Origin: UKL13-2 sp031414695
GTDB taxonomy: Bacteria > Pseudomonadota > Gammaproteobacteria > Burkholderiales > Usitatibacteraceae
Direction: 5' to 3'
DNA: 64,000 nucleotides
Assembly: GCA_031414695.1 (NCBI GenBank)
Contig: JANNWG010000030.1
Location: forward strand, 24,447-88,446
Shown: piece by piece, positions 23,846 to 33,269 of the stretch
How the letters are laid out: each line of letters opens with the position of its first letter
Position numbering within the stretch: position 1 is the stretch's first letter
Notes under the pieces: generated by a model
What the model saw: only the letters and a program-made list of their open reading frames with translations
Told to the model about the DNA's origin: nothing
The model's database searches: none
Made by a program: the position numbers and the translations under genes

Positions 23846-25756
23846 ATGTTGCTTTATAACTTGTTGAGATTGCGTAGCAACGATACCCTCCTTTTAAAAG
23901 AACAGTACCGTAGCCTGACGCGGTTAATGCAAAGTATGTACGGCGTCATTTTTGGCGTGACATTGACGCTTGTGGTGACTTTTTACGAGAGTATGCCCGC
24001 GTGGATTGCCTTCCCGATGCCTGGTATGTTGACTGTTATTGTGGTCATCCGAACTTGGCATTGGTTAGCAGCACGTCGGCGCGTCGATGTGATGACGAGC
24101 CATCAGCAACTTAGTGCGATTAAAAGCACCGCCTTCATGGGCGCCGGGATTTCCTTTGGGTTTGCCCTCATTGGCTTACTGCTGATGAATTACGGAAGTC
24201 CCGCGCAACAGGCGCTGGCGCTAATTATGATTTGGGCGGTAGCGGTAGTCTCGGCTTTTTGCCTACACTCCGTGCTGGTGGCCGCTTTCGGTGTCGTCCT
24301 AGCCGCTACGTTTCCGCTCAGTATCGCGTTCATGGTGAGTGAAAATCCAACAGTTGGTAAGCTTGTTCCAATTATTGTCATGATGACAGTGTTAATCATG
24401 TTTGTCCTGACGGAATTGCACAATAGCTTTGCGAAGCTTGTTCGCTCTAGTGAGAATGCTGCGCAAAGTGAAGCGCTGGCGGTACATGCGTCGCTTCACG
24501 ACCCGCTAACAGGCTTACCCAATCGTACATTGCTTGCGACGCGACTAGAGGCGATGATGGCTCGCAAGCGCGAGTCTGGCGGCGTATTTGCCGTGCACTG
24601 CATTGATCTTGATCGATTCAAGGAGGTCAACGAAACCTTTGGGCATGTGGCCGGTGACGAACTATTGCGACGTGTGTCGCAGCAGTTTGCCAACGCGTGC
24701 GAACCGTCTGACATCCTGGCACGTACAGGCGGCGATGAATTTATTCTAGTGCAAGAGGCAAAAGATGCAGATGCAGCAGAGGCATTAGCGTCACACTTGA
24801 TCATCTTGATGGCGGCGCCGATTGCACTTGAATCGGGACGCGTTTTTGTGGGCTGCAGCATCGGCATTTTTCTCGTCAACGATATGGCAATCGAACCTTT
24901 GGAATGTGTGAGGCGCGCGGATCTTGCTCTATATGAGGCCAAACGCAGTGGTCGGCAGCGGCTGATGTTTTTTGATGCCACTATCGATGACGCGCAGCGT
25001 GACAAGCAATTGTTGCGAGATGAATTACGTGATGCACTATTGCATGAGGAGCTAACCGTCGTTTACCAAGCACAGGTGTGCGAGCGACGCATCGTCGGTG
25101 TTGAGGCACTAATCCGCTGGTCTACGAGGGAGCGGGGTGCTATTTCACCTTCCATATTCGTGCCTATCGCCGAAGAGAGCGGACTAATCGATGCGCTAGG
25201 GAATTTCGTCATGCGACGCGCCTTTCTGGACAGCCGAAAAATGAAGGGTTTGCGCATCAGCGTAAACATATCTGCTGCGCAAATACGTATGCGTGATTTT
25301 GTCGAAAAAGTGCGATTGATCGCGAATGAAACTGAAGTTGATCCGATGCTAGTTGAGCTTGAAATTACCGAGGGTCTGCTGTTAGGACAAGATCCAGAGA
25401 TACGCCAAGCTCTTGACCAGCTGCGGTCGTTGGGCTTCAGAATTGTGCTTGATGATTTTGGCACCGGCTACTCCAGTCTAGGTTATCTGCACCGCTACCC
25501 AATTGATAAAATTAAAATTGATCGCATGTTCGTGTTGAATATGGGTCCAGATGCAAAATATGATTCCGTGGTTAGCGCTATTGTTGGGATGGCGCGCGCG
25601 TTGAATATCGACGTCATTGCTGAAGGCGTAGAGACCGAAGCAGAGCATATGCGTTTATTAGCAGCAGGCTGCCGAGACTTTCAAGGATTTCTTTTCGGGA
25701 AACCGAAACCGCTAGAGGCGTTGCTTGAAGAGCTCAATTGTGCGCATTATGCATGA
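23846..25756 (+). CDS. Membrane GGDEF-EAL cyclic-di-GMP protein
   Basis: Inner-membrane protein with both diguanylate cyclase and phosphodiesterase domains. Residues about 25-195 hold several transmembrane helices. The GGDEF domain starts near 210 (LHDPLTGLPNRTLL) and has an intact RTGGDEF active site near 295; the usual inhibitory RxxD five residues before it is not present (the position reads EPSD). The EAL domain has VEALIRW, LEITEG, DDFGTGYSSLGYL and AEGVE intact. Both activities are therefore possible. The sensory input would be through the membrane region, which resembles no named sensor that I recognise. Confidence 0.93.
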   Translation: MLLYNLLRLRSNDTLLLKEQYRSLTRLMQSMYGVIFGVTLTLVVTFYESMPAWIAFPMPGMLTVIVVIRTWHWLAARRRVDVMTSHQQLSAIKSTAFMGAGISFGFALIGLLLMNYGSPAQQALALIMIWAVAVVSAFCLHSVLVAAFGVVLAATFPLSIAFMVSENPTVGKLVPIIVMMTVLIMFVLTELHNSFAKLVRSSENAAQSEALAVHASLHDPLTGLPNRTLLATRLEAMMARKRESGGVFAVHCIDLDRFKEVNETFGHVAGDELLRRVSQQFANACEPSDILARTGGDEFILVQEAKDADAAEALASHLIILMAAPIALESGRVFVGCSIGIFLVNDMAIEPLECVRRADLALYEAKRSGRQRLMFFDATIDDAQRDKQLLRDELRDALLHEELTVVYQAQVCERRIVGVEALIRWSTRERGAISPSIFVPIAEESGLIDALGNFVMRRAFLDSRKMKGLRISVNISAAQIRMRDFVEKVRLIANETEVDPMLVELEITEGLLLGQDPEIRQALDQLRSLGFRIVLDDFGTGYSSLGYLHRYPIDKIKIDRMFVLNMGPDAKYDSVVSAIVGMARALNIDVIAEGVETEAEHMRLLAAGCRDFQGFLFGKPKPLEALLEELNCAHYA

Positions 25757-25859
25757 GCAACAGTAACCATTCGTCACTTTGCGCATTCTCATACTTGGGC
25801 AGCAAGTGTTTTCGCGCAAACGCGACGCGCAAATGACGCCGCTAAGCTGTCTTTCGCGT

Positions 25860-26468
25860 TTATGTACTCAATACTTGCTCTTGCTGTCGTAGTCCCTCCA
25901 TCACCATCAACGCCGCATAAGCATCGTTGGCCGCGTAAAGTTTTTGCGCACTGTTGAGGTTGGGCAGAGACCAATTAGTCGTGGTGACGCGTTTTGATTT
26001 GTGAAATTTTTGATTCAGCACGATCGCCACTGCGGCGCGAACACCAGCAGTGCGTGGGTAACCTTGTTTGCGAAAGACGGTATTTAAGTCAATGAGCGCG
26101 TTGACAGTAAGGCCTAGTTTTTTCTGTATTTGGGCGCGGTCAGATTCGAGGCCAAAGCCAATTTTTTGGACATGGCTTGATTGCAATATTTCAGTGAGAT
26201 GACCAAGACAATCGGGATGATGTAGCTGAAAGATATATCCCGTAGTGTGAGTCGCAAATTGGACAATATGTGGCCCAGTGCTGACTTCACCTACCGCAAA
26301 GGTGGGCTTTGATTCGGTGTCAAATCCTACCATCGCTGCCTGACTAATGTCGTTTGTCGCGGCTGCAAACTCTTGCTTAGTAACAGGTACCACAATCGAT
26401 TCCAGCGTCAGTCCCACAAATGGTTCTAGTAGGGCAGTTTCTAGCTTGGTTGGATTAAGTTGTTTCAT
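25860..26468 (-). CDS. 3'-5' exonuclease, DEDD (RNase D-like) superfamily
   Basis: A 202-residue single-domain DEDDy exonuclease. The metal-binding motifs are visible: GFDTESKP (Exo I), IGFGLESDRAQI (Exo II region) and LYAANDAYAALMV (Exo III, Y-x3-D). There is no HRDC domain, unlike true RNase D, so it is more like the stand-alone exonucleases of this superfamily. RNA or DNA preference is not evident. It is convergent with the GGDEF-EAL gene. Confidence 0.85.
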   Translation of the reverse strand: MKQLNPTKLETALLEPFVGLTLESIVVPVTKQEFAAATNDISQAAMVGFDTESKPTFAVGEVSTGPHIVQFATHTTGYIFQLHHPDCLGHLTEILQSSHVQKIGFGLESDRAQIQKKLGLTVNALIDLNTVFRKQGYPRTAGVRAAVAIVLNQKFHKSKRVTTTNWSLPNLNSAQKLYAANDAYAALMVMEGLRQQEQVLST

Positions 26469-26589
26469 TATGTCGATGATATCGGCTTTGCAGCCCGAAT
26501 CTGTTGGCAGTATAAATTTTTAAAAAATTGGTAAAAATTAGGTGGCCAGATTATGTTCGTTGAATTTGTTACCTCGTACGAAAAGTGAA

Positions 26590-26624
26590 AAAACCCCGGC
26601 ACCACATTGCGTGGCCCGGGGTTT
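26590..26624 (-). terminator. Intrinsic terminator of the catalase-like gene
   Basis: On the minus strand a GC-rich stem (CCCCGGGCCACGC against GTGGTGCCGGGG, imperfect) is followed by six T. It lies about 30 nt after the stop codon of the gene at 26653-27648. Confidence 0.85.
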
Positions 26625-26652
26625 ATTACGTTTTAACGACGGTAAATCAGTT

Positions 26653-27648
26653 TTATTGACTCAAGCGACGTCCCAACGAAACAGCGTACGAGCCCGGACG
26701 AGCGGCAAGCGTAGGATCAGCAGATGGGCCAACACCTTTTGGTAACACCAGCGGGTTGAAGGTTATTTTGTCGCACGCTCCGCCGGTATCGGCTACCACT
26801 TTGTCGATAACCAAACGGCCAGCGTTGACTACTTTTCGGTTCGCGGGTAGTGGTACGGTTGGGTCGTTGGTGACATCACCCGCTTCGGCAAGCTGCACAT
26901 TGAAATTGAACGCGATGCTGCCATTGGCTGCACGATTGCGTAATTCGTTGGCTAGGAATTCATCTGGTAATTGCTTCAGCTCATCTTCAGTAAGGCCTTG
27001 CGTGCCGCGTGCCGCCTCAAACATCCATTTGCCCATAACTTTCTTTTTAGCAGGTGTGGTGAATTCAAATGCGTTTGTGCCCCAATAATTTACCGTCGCA
27101 TAGCTGGCGGGTACCGGTGACTTGGCAAGCCATTCGATTTGCGGCTTCGAATCTGGGTGGCTATCATTGAATGCTTTAACCTTAGCCGGGTCAGGGCGAC
27201 CGGTGGCGGGATCTGGCTTACGCGCTTCCATAAACTTCACAAAGTTGGCTGGCGAATTAACAAAAAATACGGGTGCGGAAATGTTCGAGGTTTCCCAAGT
27301 TTCACCACCTGGACCGTTGAATTTCAAGGCGAGACCACGAACAGTTTTGCCTTTGTCCGGCGCTTTTGGATTACCACCACCAACTGAGAAGCGCGCGATA
27401 ACAGGAATTTCACTGCCGCTAAAAATTGCTGAATTAGTCAAGCCGCGGCCATCCGCGGTACCAACAAAAAATCCGCTGGCGCATACGCCTTTGGCACCAG
27501 AGCGCCGTGCGGCATGCTTGCCAAAAACACCTTCGAGCGCGTCAACGAGTTGGCCGGGACCTGGCGTTTGTGCAGAAACCTGCGGCACAAAACTGGCAGT
27601 AGTGGCACCGAGCACAAGGCTGGCGAGAACGATGCTTGCTTGATTCAT
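26653..27648 (-). CDS. Periplasmic catalase-related peroxidase
   Basis: Small heme protein of the catalase superfamily (SrpA/catalase-related peroxidase type), 331 residues. A signal peptide ends near VSAQ. The distal histidine is in FGKHAARRSG, the FSVGGGNP stretch is conserved, and the proximal heme-ligand tyrosine is in RPGSYAVSLGRR near the C-terminus. Too short for a classical catalase. TTAGGAG precedes the ATG. Likely role is peroxide removal in the periplasm. Confidence 0.92.
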   Translation of the reverse strand: MNQASIVLASLVLGATTASFVPQVSAQTPGPGQLVDALEGVFGKHAARRSGAKGVCASGFFVGTADGRGLTNSAIFSGSEIPVIARFSVGGGNPKAPDKGKTVRGLALKFNGPGGETWETSNISAPVFFVNSPANFVKFMEARKPDPATGRPDPAKVKAFNDSHPDSKPQIEWLAKSPVPASYATVNYWGTNAFEFTTPAKKKVMGKWMFEAARGTQGLTEDELKQLPDEFLANELRNRAANGSIAFNFNVQLAEAGDVTNDPTVPLPANRKVVNAGRLVIDKVVADTGGACDKITFNPLVLPKGVGPSADPTLAARPGSYAVSLGRRLSQ

Positions 27649-28019
27649 GTGAGCTCCTAAAATAATTTCAGTGAGTGGAATTGTCGCCCGTCTTATGCAG
27701 GCGAATTGATATTACTACGAGATTAGTCGGAGCAGGTTGCATTACCTTACTGTTTCTTGAAAGCATTTTTGCTATTAATAATCGACACACTAAGCAATTG
27801 TTTAAATTGTTAAACACTAATATTCATGAGCGTCTTCAGCGATTTATGTCCGAAAATAGCCGCTCTGAAATGTGTTTATAAAAACTATTTTTCTAAAAAA
27901 CCTACCTGCAAAGCAGCCGATTTGACATCGGCATACAATTAATCCAGTGAGCCATCAAAAGTGGCGAGCACTCCGTCACAACTTGCGACGGGGCAAACCA
28001 AGTCCCAAAAGGAGGAAAT
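27649..28019. other. Intergenic region between divergent genes
   Basis: Holds the promoters of the leftward catalase-like gene and the rightward membrane-protein gene. A 68-codon plus-strand frame at 27675 has no family resemblance and is not called. AGGAGG at 28010-28015 is the ribosome binding site of the next gene. Confidence 0.4.
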
Positions 28020-28583
28020 ATGAGCGCAATCGCATTGCTCTGGATGCCAATTCTTGTCACCGCCGTATTGATTTTTATCGCCAGCACGATGATTCACATG
28101 GTGTTCAAGTGGCACAACGCGGATTACCAAAAACTTACTAATGAAGATGATGTGCGGGCGGTAGTACACGCCAGTTCGGCTGAACCTGGGCAATATATGA
28201 TTCCCTATTGCGTCGATATGAAGGAGATGGGCGGTGAAGTAATGATGAAGAAATTCAACGACGGTCCTGTCGCGTTTTTAACAGTGCGCAAAAATGGAAC
28301 CCCTGCAATGGGATCAACGCTATTTCAGTGGTTCATTTTCACAATAGTAATTGCCTCGTTTGCAGGCTGGATTGCGATGTCGGTCTTTTCTGGCAAAGCA
28401 GATGCCCGCGCGGCAGGGCAAATGGTTGGCTTGATTAGCTTCCTCGCCTACGGCGCTGGCAGCGTCCCGCTGGGCATTTGGTTGGGTAAATCGTGGGGCA
28501 GTGTCGCCAAAGACTTGCTCGATGCTGTTATTTATGGCGTGATCAGCTGGTTGGTATTTGCATGGTGTTGGCCGGCTTCGTAA
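28020..28583 (+). CDS. Conserved hypothetical membrane protein
   Basis: 187 residues with one N-terminal helix (about 5-27), a short soluble segment containing EPGQYMIPYCVDMKEMGGE, and three further helices (about 100-125, 135-155, 160-185). The pattern IASTMIHMVFKWHNADYQKL looks like a conserved uncharacterised proteobacterial family. A strong AGGAGG precedes the ATG. No function can be assigned. Confidence 0.75.
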   Translation: MSAIALLWMPILVTAVLIFIASTMIHMVFKWHNADYQKLTNEDDVRAVVHASSAEPGQYMIPYCVDMKEMGGEVMMKKFNDGPVAFLTVRKNGTPAMGSTLFQWFIFTIVIASFAGWIAMSVFSGKADARAAGQMVGLISFLAYGAGSVPLGIWLGKSWGSVAKDLLDAVIYGVISWLVFAWCWPAS

Positions 28584-28952
28584 TAGAAACGCCCAACGAT
28601 AGAGCGACTTATCCTCCATACATTAGATTGAATCGCGCTACAAATTGCGTAGCGCGATATTGTATGTAAGTAAGCAGCGCGCTAGACATAGCGTGCCGAT
28701 TCTAAAAAAATCGCTCGTTACTTTCAACCGCTGTAGGACCGAACGATGCTGGGACGCCTTTGATCATAGAGACTCTCACATGAGAAAGTCCAATATCTGC
28801 AAGCACTTTGCGGCTATTTCGGCTTAAAGCACCCGCCATTACTAGTGGTTACACAAAAATTTTGGCAATCACGCTATTTTAAAATCGGCTAGACTACTGG
28901 TATGTTATTGGTATGGTTTAGTTCGTTTAATTTTATAGTTATGGAGCGCTGT
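28584..28952. other. Intergenic region
   Basis: No gene or clear signal seen. A short string TTGCGTAGCGCGATA repeats part of the preceding GATTGCGCTAC in inverted form near 28633-28660, too weak to call a terminator. Confidence 0.3.
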
Positions 28953-29402
28953 GTGTTCAAATTTCAGCAACATCTTCATGGCGGCATCATGCTTGGCGTG
29001 TTTCTGCTGAATATCACAGCGGGTTGCAAAAATAAAGAACCATTAGCTGTGCCGATAACAGCTAGCGCCACAATGCCGCCGCAAGGTGTAGTGCAAGTTG
29101 CAATAAAAGGTGCAACAAAACGTGAAGCCAACATCTCTGCGGCCATTGAACGTGCCATCGTTGCGCCCGCTTCAGCAGGCTATACGCCAATACCAACGGG
29201 TACAAAATTATTTGGCGTAGAAATTATCGGCAGCAAGATTCGCTTGAACTTTACGAAAGCCTTGCTTCTCAATGGTACAGGACGCAAATTAGAAGATGCT
29301 GTGAAGCAACTCACGAACCCAGTCAGTGACATCACATCTGACATGGTAAATGTCGAATATGAGATTTTGATCGAAGGCAAACCAATCAGAGAGTATTTAT
29401 GA
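28953..29402 (+). CDS. GerMN-domain lipoprotein
   Basis: About 149 residues. An N-terminal hydrophobic segment ends ITAGC, a slightly atypical lipobox, so the protein is probably lipid-anchored. The C-terminal half is a GerMN-type domain (GTKLFGVEIIGSKIRLNFTK to YEILIEGKPIREYL). The GTG at 28953 has GGAG six bases upstream; an ATG four codons earlier is the alternative. Its TGA overlaps the ATG of the amidase gene (ATGA), so the two are an operon and are likely to act together on peptidoglycan. Confidence 0.78.
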   Translation: MFKFQQHLHGGIMLGVFLLNITAGCKNKEPLAVPITASATMPPQGVVQVAIKGATKREANISAAIERAIVAPASAGYTPIPTGTKLFGVEIIGSKIRLNFTKALLLNGTGRKLEDAVKQLTNPVSDITSDMVNVEYEILIEGKPIREYL

Positions 29403-31699
29403 GAGCTAGTTCGATAGCACTGCTCGCTGTTCTTTTAGCAGCGCCTTTTGCAATTGCGCATAACGGCGTGCAGCATGCGCCAGTGTCACCGTCTGATGCC
29501 GCTAAGCGCGCTGCAAAAGTAGTGCCGCTCAATGTGCTGAATATGGAAGCGCAAATAGAGTCGGCGTTGCAAGATGCTTTAGCCGAATTACCGCGCGCGA
29601 ATAATCTTCGTGTGAAATCAAACGCCATCGGTGCCTTCGGTCAAACGCCGCAGGTACGCCTATTGAGTGCGAAGTTAAAGCGCTCACACTCGTATGCTGT
29701 GACGCCCAATGAAGTGGTGATTGATTTAAGCGCAGATGTATTGGCCTATGGCGTGGGCAGCCGCGCGTTTGAAGATATTTTGCATACACTGCATCAGCGC
29801 GCCTATGAGCCGATGCACGAGCGCGCCGAAAATATTACCTTCTCCATTTTGATTGAAGGCATCGCGCTTAATGATTATTTGGCGTTTGAAAAAGAGCTGA
29901 CTGCACCGACGCTGGGTACGCTAGAAACATCATCGAGCCTTGCAACGTCAGCGCTATTTAGCAAAAGTGCTGCGGGTCGGCGTGTGGCAGTCAGCCCTGG
30001 GCATGGCTATTGGTTTGGCACCGGAACGTGGAAATTGCAGCGTAGTTTTTTGTTTGGCATAGTCGAAGATTTTGCCAACAGCGAATTTATTATTGAACTT
30101 GATTCGATTCTGCGTGCGAATGGCGCCCAGACGCGCCCAACGCGCGAGCTTAATAAATTAATCGCAAATGGGGAATCAGGCTTTCCGCGCTGGCAGCAGG
30201 CGGCACGCTATCACGTGCGTGAAAAGGGCGCGCCAGAGACAGTTTGGAATTCGCTTACTGGCACTACTACCGACGACCTCGATGACGACATACGGGTGCG
30301 GCCGCTTTACGCGAATTGGCGTGATGCGAATGGGATCAATTCGGAAATCTTAGTGAGCCTTCACAACAATGGTGGTGGTGGCACCGGCACAGAAACGCTC
30401 TACGACACCGACAACGGTTTTGGCCCTGAAAGTAAACGCCTAGCCGATGCGGTGCACAATAAAATTATTGCTGCGATACGCAGCCAATTTAATCCAGCTT
30501 GGCCTGATCGCCGCGTAAAGGGATTCGCTGGCAGTTATGGTGAAAATCGCGTTGCCACAAGGCCAGCGATATTGATCGAAGTTGCTTTCATGGATACTAA
30601 ATCACCGGACAACGATGCGATTCAAGACGCGCGCTTTCGCCGCATTGTGAACGAGGCCATCGCCCAAGGTGTTGCCGATTTTTTTGCCAATCAAATTGAT
30701 ACTACGCCGCCGACTTCACCTACTAACCTAGCCACCGCCGCTATCAGTCAATCGCAAATTGATTTGAAATGGGCTGCTGCTACCGATGATGTCGGCGTGG
30801 CCGCATATCGTGTGTCGCGCAACGGTATGGAGATCGGTATAACCACTGGACTATCACTAACGGATACAGGCTTAACCGCCGCGACTAGCTATAACTACAC
30901 AGTCGCCTCACGTGACTTAAGGGGTAATTGGTCGGCCGAGACACAGGTTGCCATGGCGGCTACATTTCCACCCACGCCTTATCTTGGGCTTTGGTATGCA
31001 GGTGAAGCAGAGTCCGGCTGGGGCATGAGCGTGACGCAGCATAACGGTATTATTTTTGCGGCGATATTTACTTACGACTCAGCTGGACAGCCTGCTTGGT
31101 ATGTGATGCCAAGTTGCACATTAGTTGGTGCAACGTGTACGAGTGATATGTTTCGCGTTTTTGGCGGCTCCTCGCCGCTGGTCACTTGGAATATTAATGG
31201 TCGTACTGTCGAGAGAGTCGGCACCGGGACATTGGCATTTAGTAATGGCAATGCAGGCGCGTTTAATTTCACGATTAACAATCTAGCCGGTGTAAAACAA
31301 ATCGTGCGCCAAGATGTGAAATCCGGCACCGTCCCCAACATCATCGACCTCACCGATTTATGGTGGAACGCGAATGAATCTGGCTGGGGCGTTTCTCTCA
31401 CACACGCCAATAGTAATGTTTTCGCCACCTGGTTTACCTACGACGCCACAGGTAAAGCGATATGGTACGTTGCACCCGCTTGTACGCTCTTGGCCGCAAC
31501 CACCACGACCAGCTGCAATAGCGAACTCTATAGCGTGACAGGCGGCACAGCACTTACTGCGCCATGGGTGGCAGGGCGCACCGTACTGAAACGTGAAGGC
31601 AGCTTTAACCTGCAATTTACCGATGCCAGCCGCGCCATCATGAATTACACCATCGGTGGGGATACGACTTCGCGCGTGATTACGCGGCAGCCGTTTTAG
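29399..31699 (+). CDS. Secreted N-acetylmuramoyl-L-alanine amidase with GerMN-like, FN3 and two ESGWG modules
   Basis: 766 residues in five parts: signal peptide (to about 21), a GerMN-like domain (about 45-165, ending FSILIEGIALNDYL), an Amidase_3 zinc amidase (about 198-430), an FN3 domain (about 438-520) and two copies of a roughly 115-residue module (from about 526 and 653) with the strings ESGWGMSV and ESGWGVSL. Amidase zinc ligands are plausible in VSPGHG, EFIIEL and SLHNNGGGG, and the catalytic glutamate in EVAFMD. It should cut the bond between MurNAc and the stem peptide, with the C-terminal modules possibly binding an envelope polymer. Confidence 0.9.
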   Translation: MRASSIALLAVLLAAPFAIAHNGVQHAPVSPSDAAKRAAKVVPLNVLNMEAQIESALQDALAELPRANNLRVKSNAIGAFGQTPQVRLLSAKLKRSHSYAVTPNEVVIDLSADVLAYGVGSRAFEDILHTLHQRAYEPMHERAENITFSILIEGIALNDYLAFEKELTAPTLGTLETSSSLATSALFSKSAAGRRVAVSPGHGYWFGTGTWKLQRSFLFGIVEDFANSEFIIELDSILRANGAQTRPTRELNKLIANGESGFPRWQQAARYHVREKGAPETVWNSLTGTTTDDLDDDIRVRPLYANWRDANGINSEILVSLHNNGGGGTGTETLYDTDNGFGPESKRLADAVHNKIIAAIRSQFNPAWPDRRVKGFAGSYGENRVATRPAILIEVAFMDTKSPDNDAIQDARFRRIVNEAIAQGVADFFANQIDTTPPTSPTNLATAAISQSQIDLKWAAATDDVGVAAYRVSRNGMEIGITTGLSLTDTGLTAATSYNYTVASRDLRGNWSAETQVAMAATFPPTPYLGLWYAGEAESGWGMSVTQHNGIIFAAIFTYDSAGQPAWYVMPSCTLVGATCTSDMFRVFGGSSPLVTWNINGRTVERVGTGTLAFSNGNAGAFNFTINNLAGVKQIVRQDVKSGTVPNIIDLTDLWWNANESGWGVSLTHANSNVFATWFTYDATGKAIWYVAPACTLLAATTTTSCNSELYSVTGGTALTAPWVAGRTVLKREGSFNLQFTDASRAIMNYTIGGDTTSRVITRQPF

Positions 31700-31719
31700 T
31701 CTCACAAAATATATAGAAA

Positions 31720-31807
31720 TGTCATCCCGAGCGAAGCCGAGGGATATGCTTTTTGCTTTCTACAAGTCCGCGAAACAGCATATCCCTCGGCTTCGCTCGG
31801 GATGACA
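31720..31807. terminator. Perfect 31-bp inverted repeat, likely terminator or dispersed palindrome
   Basis: Left arm 31720-31750 (TGTCATCCCGAGCGAAGCCG...) and right arm 31777-31807 are exact reverse complements with a 26-nt loop. A TTTT run follows the right arm. It separates the amidase gene from the glycosidase gene and may stop transcription from the former. The exact match suggests a recent or actively maintained origin. Confidence 0.75.
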
Positions 31808-31910
31808 AAATTTTATAGATCGTCGTAGATTGGGCAACGCGTTTGACGAAGGCGATTTACCCAATCTTGTGATGCAGCAATAACAATTTTTTTATTCACA
31901 CCATCATCAT

Positions 31911-33257
31911 ATGAAAAATTTCCTCCGCCAACTCATTCTCAGCCTCGCCATTTTCAGTGCAGCGGTTTCAACGGCACAGTCGCAAACCTTCACGCTCCCC
32001 ACCACCACCGCCGCACCCACCAAAATTGACGGCCTCTGGTGGAACCCGGCGGAGTCAGGCTGGGGCGTTACCTTTAACCAGCAGGCCAATATTATTTTTG
32101 TCACGCTGTTTAGCTATGACAGCACGGGGCAGGCGAAATGGTATGTGGTGTCAGATTGTCGAGTCGCTGGCAATGGTTGCACGGGGGATTTTTTTGCGGT
32201 TGTCGGCGGCTCGCAGCCAGTCGGGCCTTGGACGCCAAATCTCGCGGTCACGCGTGTTGGTTTATTTACGGCTAGTTTTACTGATGTCAATAACGGCAGC
32301 GTCAGCTATTCGATTAACAACGTCAATGGCAGCAAAGTTATCGCGCGCCAACCTTGGGCTGCGGCGGCAACACCTGCATCTGGCATCACGTGGGATAAAT
32401 CAGCGGATCTCAACGCCAATATGCCCGTCGGCATTGAAGTTTTTCGCGGCACGGGTAATGGGCTACGTGCGGTTTATGCCACGCTCGATAGCGCAGCGAA
32501 TGCCAATATCGAATGGAATGTTGCTTCCATTGCGCCCGGCGCACTCACACCATTAGGCTTTGCACAGGCTGAAGCCAAGCCAGTGTACGTTGCCATCAAT
32601 GCAGGCTACTTCGGCGCATCAACTATTAACCAAAGTTTTAGCCTAGCGATTAAAAATAGTGTGACGGCTGCCACGGGTGTGAAGCAGCTCACGCGCAGTG
32701 GGCAAGTGTATTTCCCCACGCGCGCTGCATTTGGTGCAATGGCGAATGGCGATATTGTCGCCACTTGGGCATACCCAGTTGGCACGTCGAATTTAATTTA
32801 TCAATATCCATTGCCTAGCCCGAATGATTCAACCAAAGCACCATTAGCGTTACCCACCGCCGATTTTCCCGTAGGCGGCACGCGCTGGTCGCCTGTTAAA
32901 GCAATTGGTGGTGGCCCGATGCTGATTAAAAATGGCGCAAAAGCAGTCACCTTTGTAGAGGAAATTTTTGACGCCGCCAGTGGCATTGTGCCCACTGGTG
33001 CTGCACCGCGCACCGCTGTCGCAAAACTCGCCAATGGCAAGGTTATCTTCATGGTTATTGATGGCCGCAGTAGTGTCAGCCGCGGTGTATCTTTAAGCGA
33101 GCTTGCGGATATTTTGTTGAGCCTCGGCGCGACTGAGGCAATGAATCTCGACGGTGGCGGATCAAGCGCGATGGTGGTCAATGGCGCAGTGGCTAATACG
33201 CCAAGCGACGGCGCGATGCGAGTTGTGCCGACAGCATTATTGTTTCGTGAGAAGTAG
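31911..33257 (+). CDS. Secreted NAGPA-type phosphodiester glycosidase with ESGWG module
   Basis: 448 residues: signal peptide (to about 24), one ESGWG module (about 36-148, WWNPAESGWGVTF) and a C-terminal NAGPA/DUF2233 domain (about 155-448). Family motifs in the latter are VAINAGYFG, AIGGGPMLIKNG, APRTAVAKL and EAMNLDGGGSSAMVV. NAGPA enzymes hydrolyse sugar phosphodiesters; in bacteria they are often linked to envelope or exopolysaccharide turnover. The shared module with the upstream amidase suggests both are held at the same surface. Confidence 0.88.
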   Translation: MKNFLRQLILSLAIFSAAVSTAQSQTFTLPTTTAAPTKIDGLWWNPAESGWGVTFNQQANIIFVTLFSYDSTGQAKWYVVSDCRVAGNGCTGDFFAVVGGSQPVGPWTPNLAVTRVGLFTASFTDVNNGSVSYSINNVNGSKVIARQPWAAAATPASGITWDKSADLNANMPVGIEVFRGTGNGLRAVYATLDSAANANIEWNVASIAPGALTPLGFAQAEAKPVYVAINAGYFGASTINQSFSLAIKNSVTAATGVKQLTRSGQVYFPTRAAFGAMANGDIVATWAYPVGTSNLIYQYPLPSPNDSTKAPLALPTADFPVGGTRWSPVKAIGGGPMLIKNGAKAVTFVEEIFDAASGIVPTGAAPRTAVAKLANGKVIFMVIDGRSSVSRGVSLSELADILLSLGATEAMNLDGGGSSAMVVNGAVANTPSDGAMRVVPTALLFREK

Positions 33258-33269
33258 TGCTATATAACG

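Noticed and set aside
27675..27881. 68-codon plus-strand frame between the catalase-like gene and the next gene
   Set aside because: No ribosome binding site, no family resemblance, lies in a divergent promoter region.
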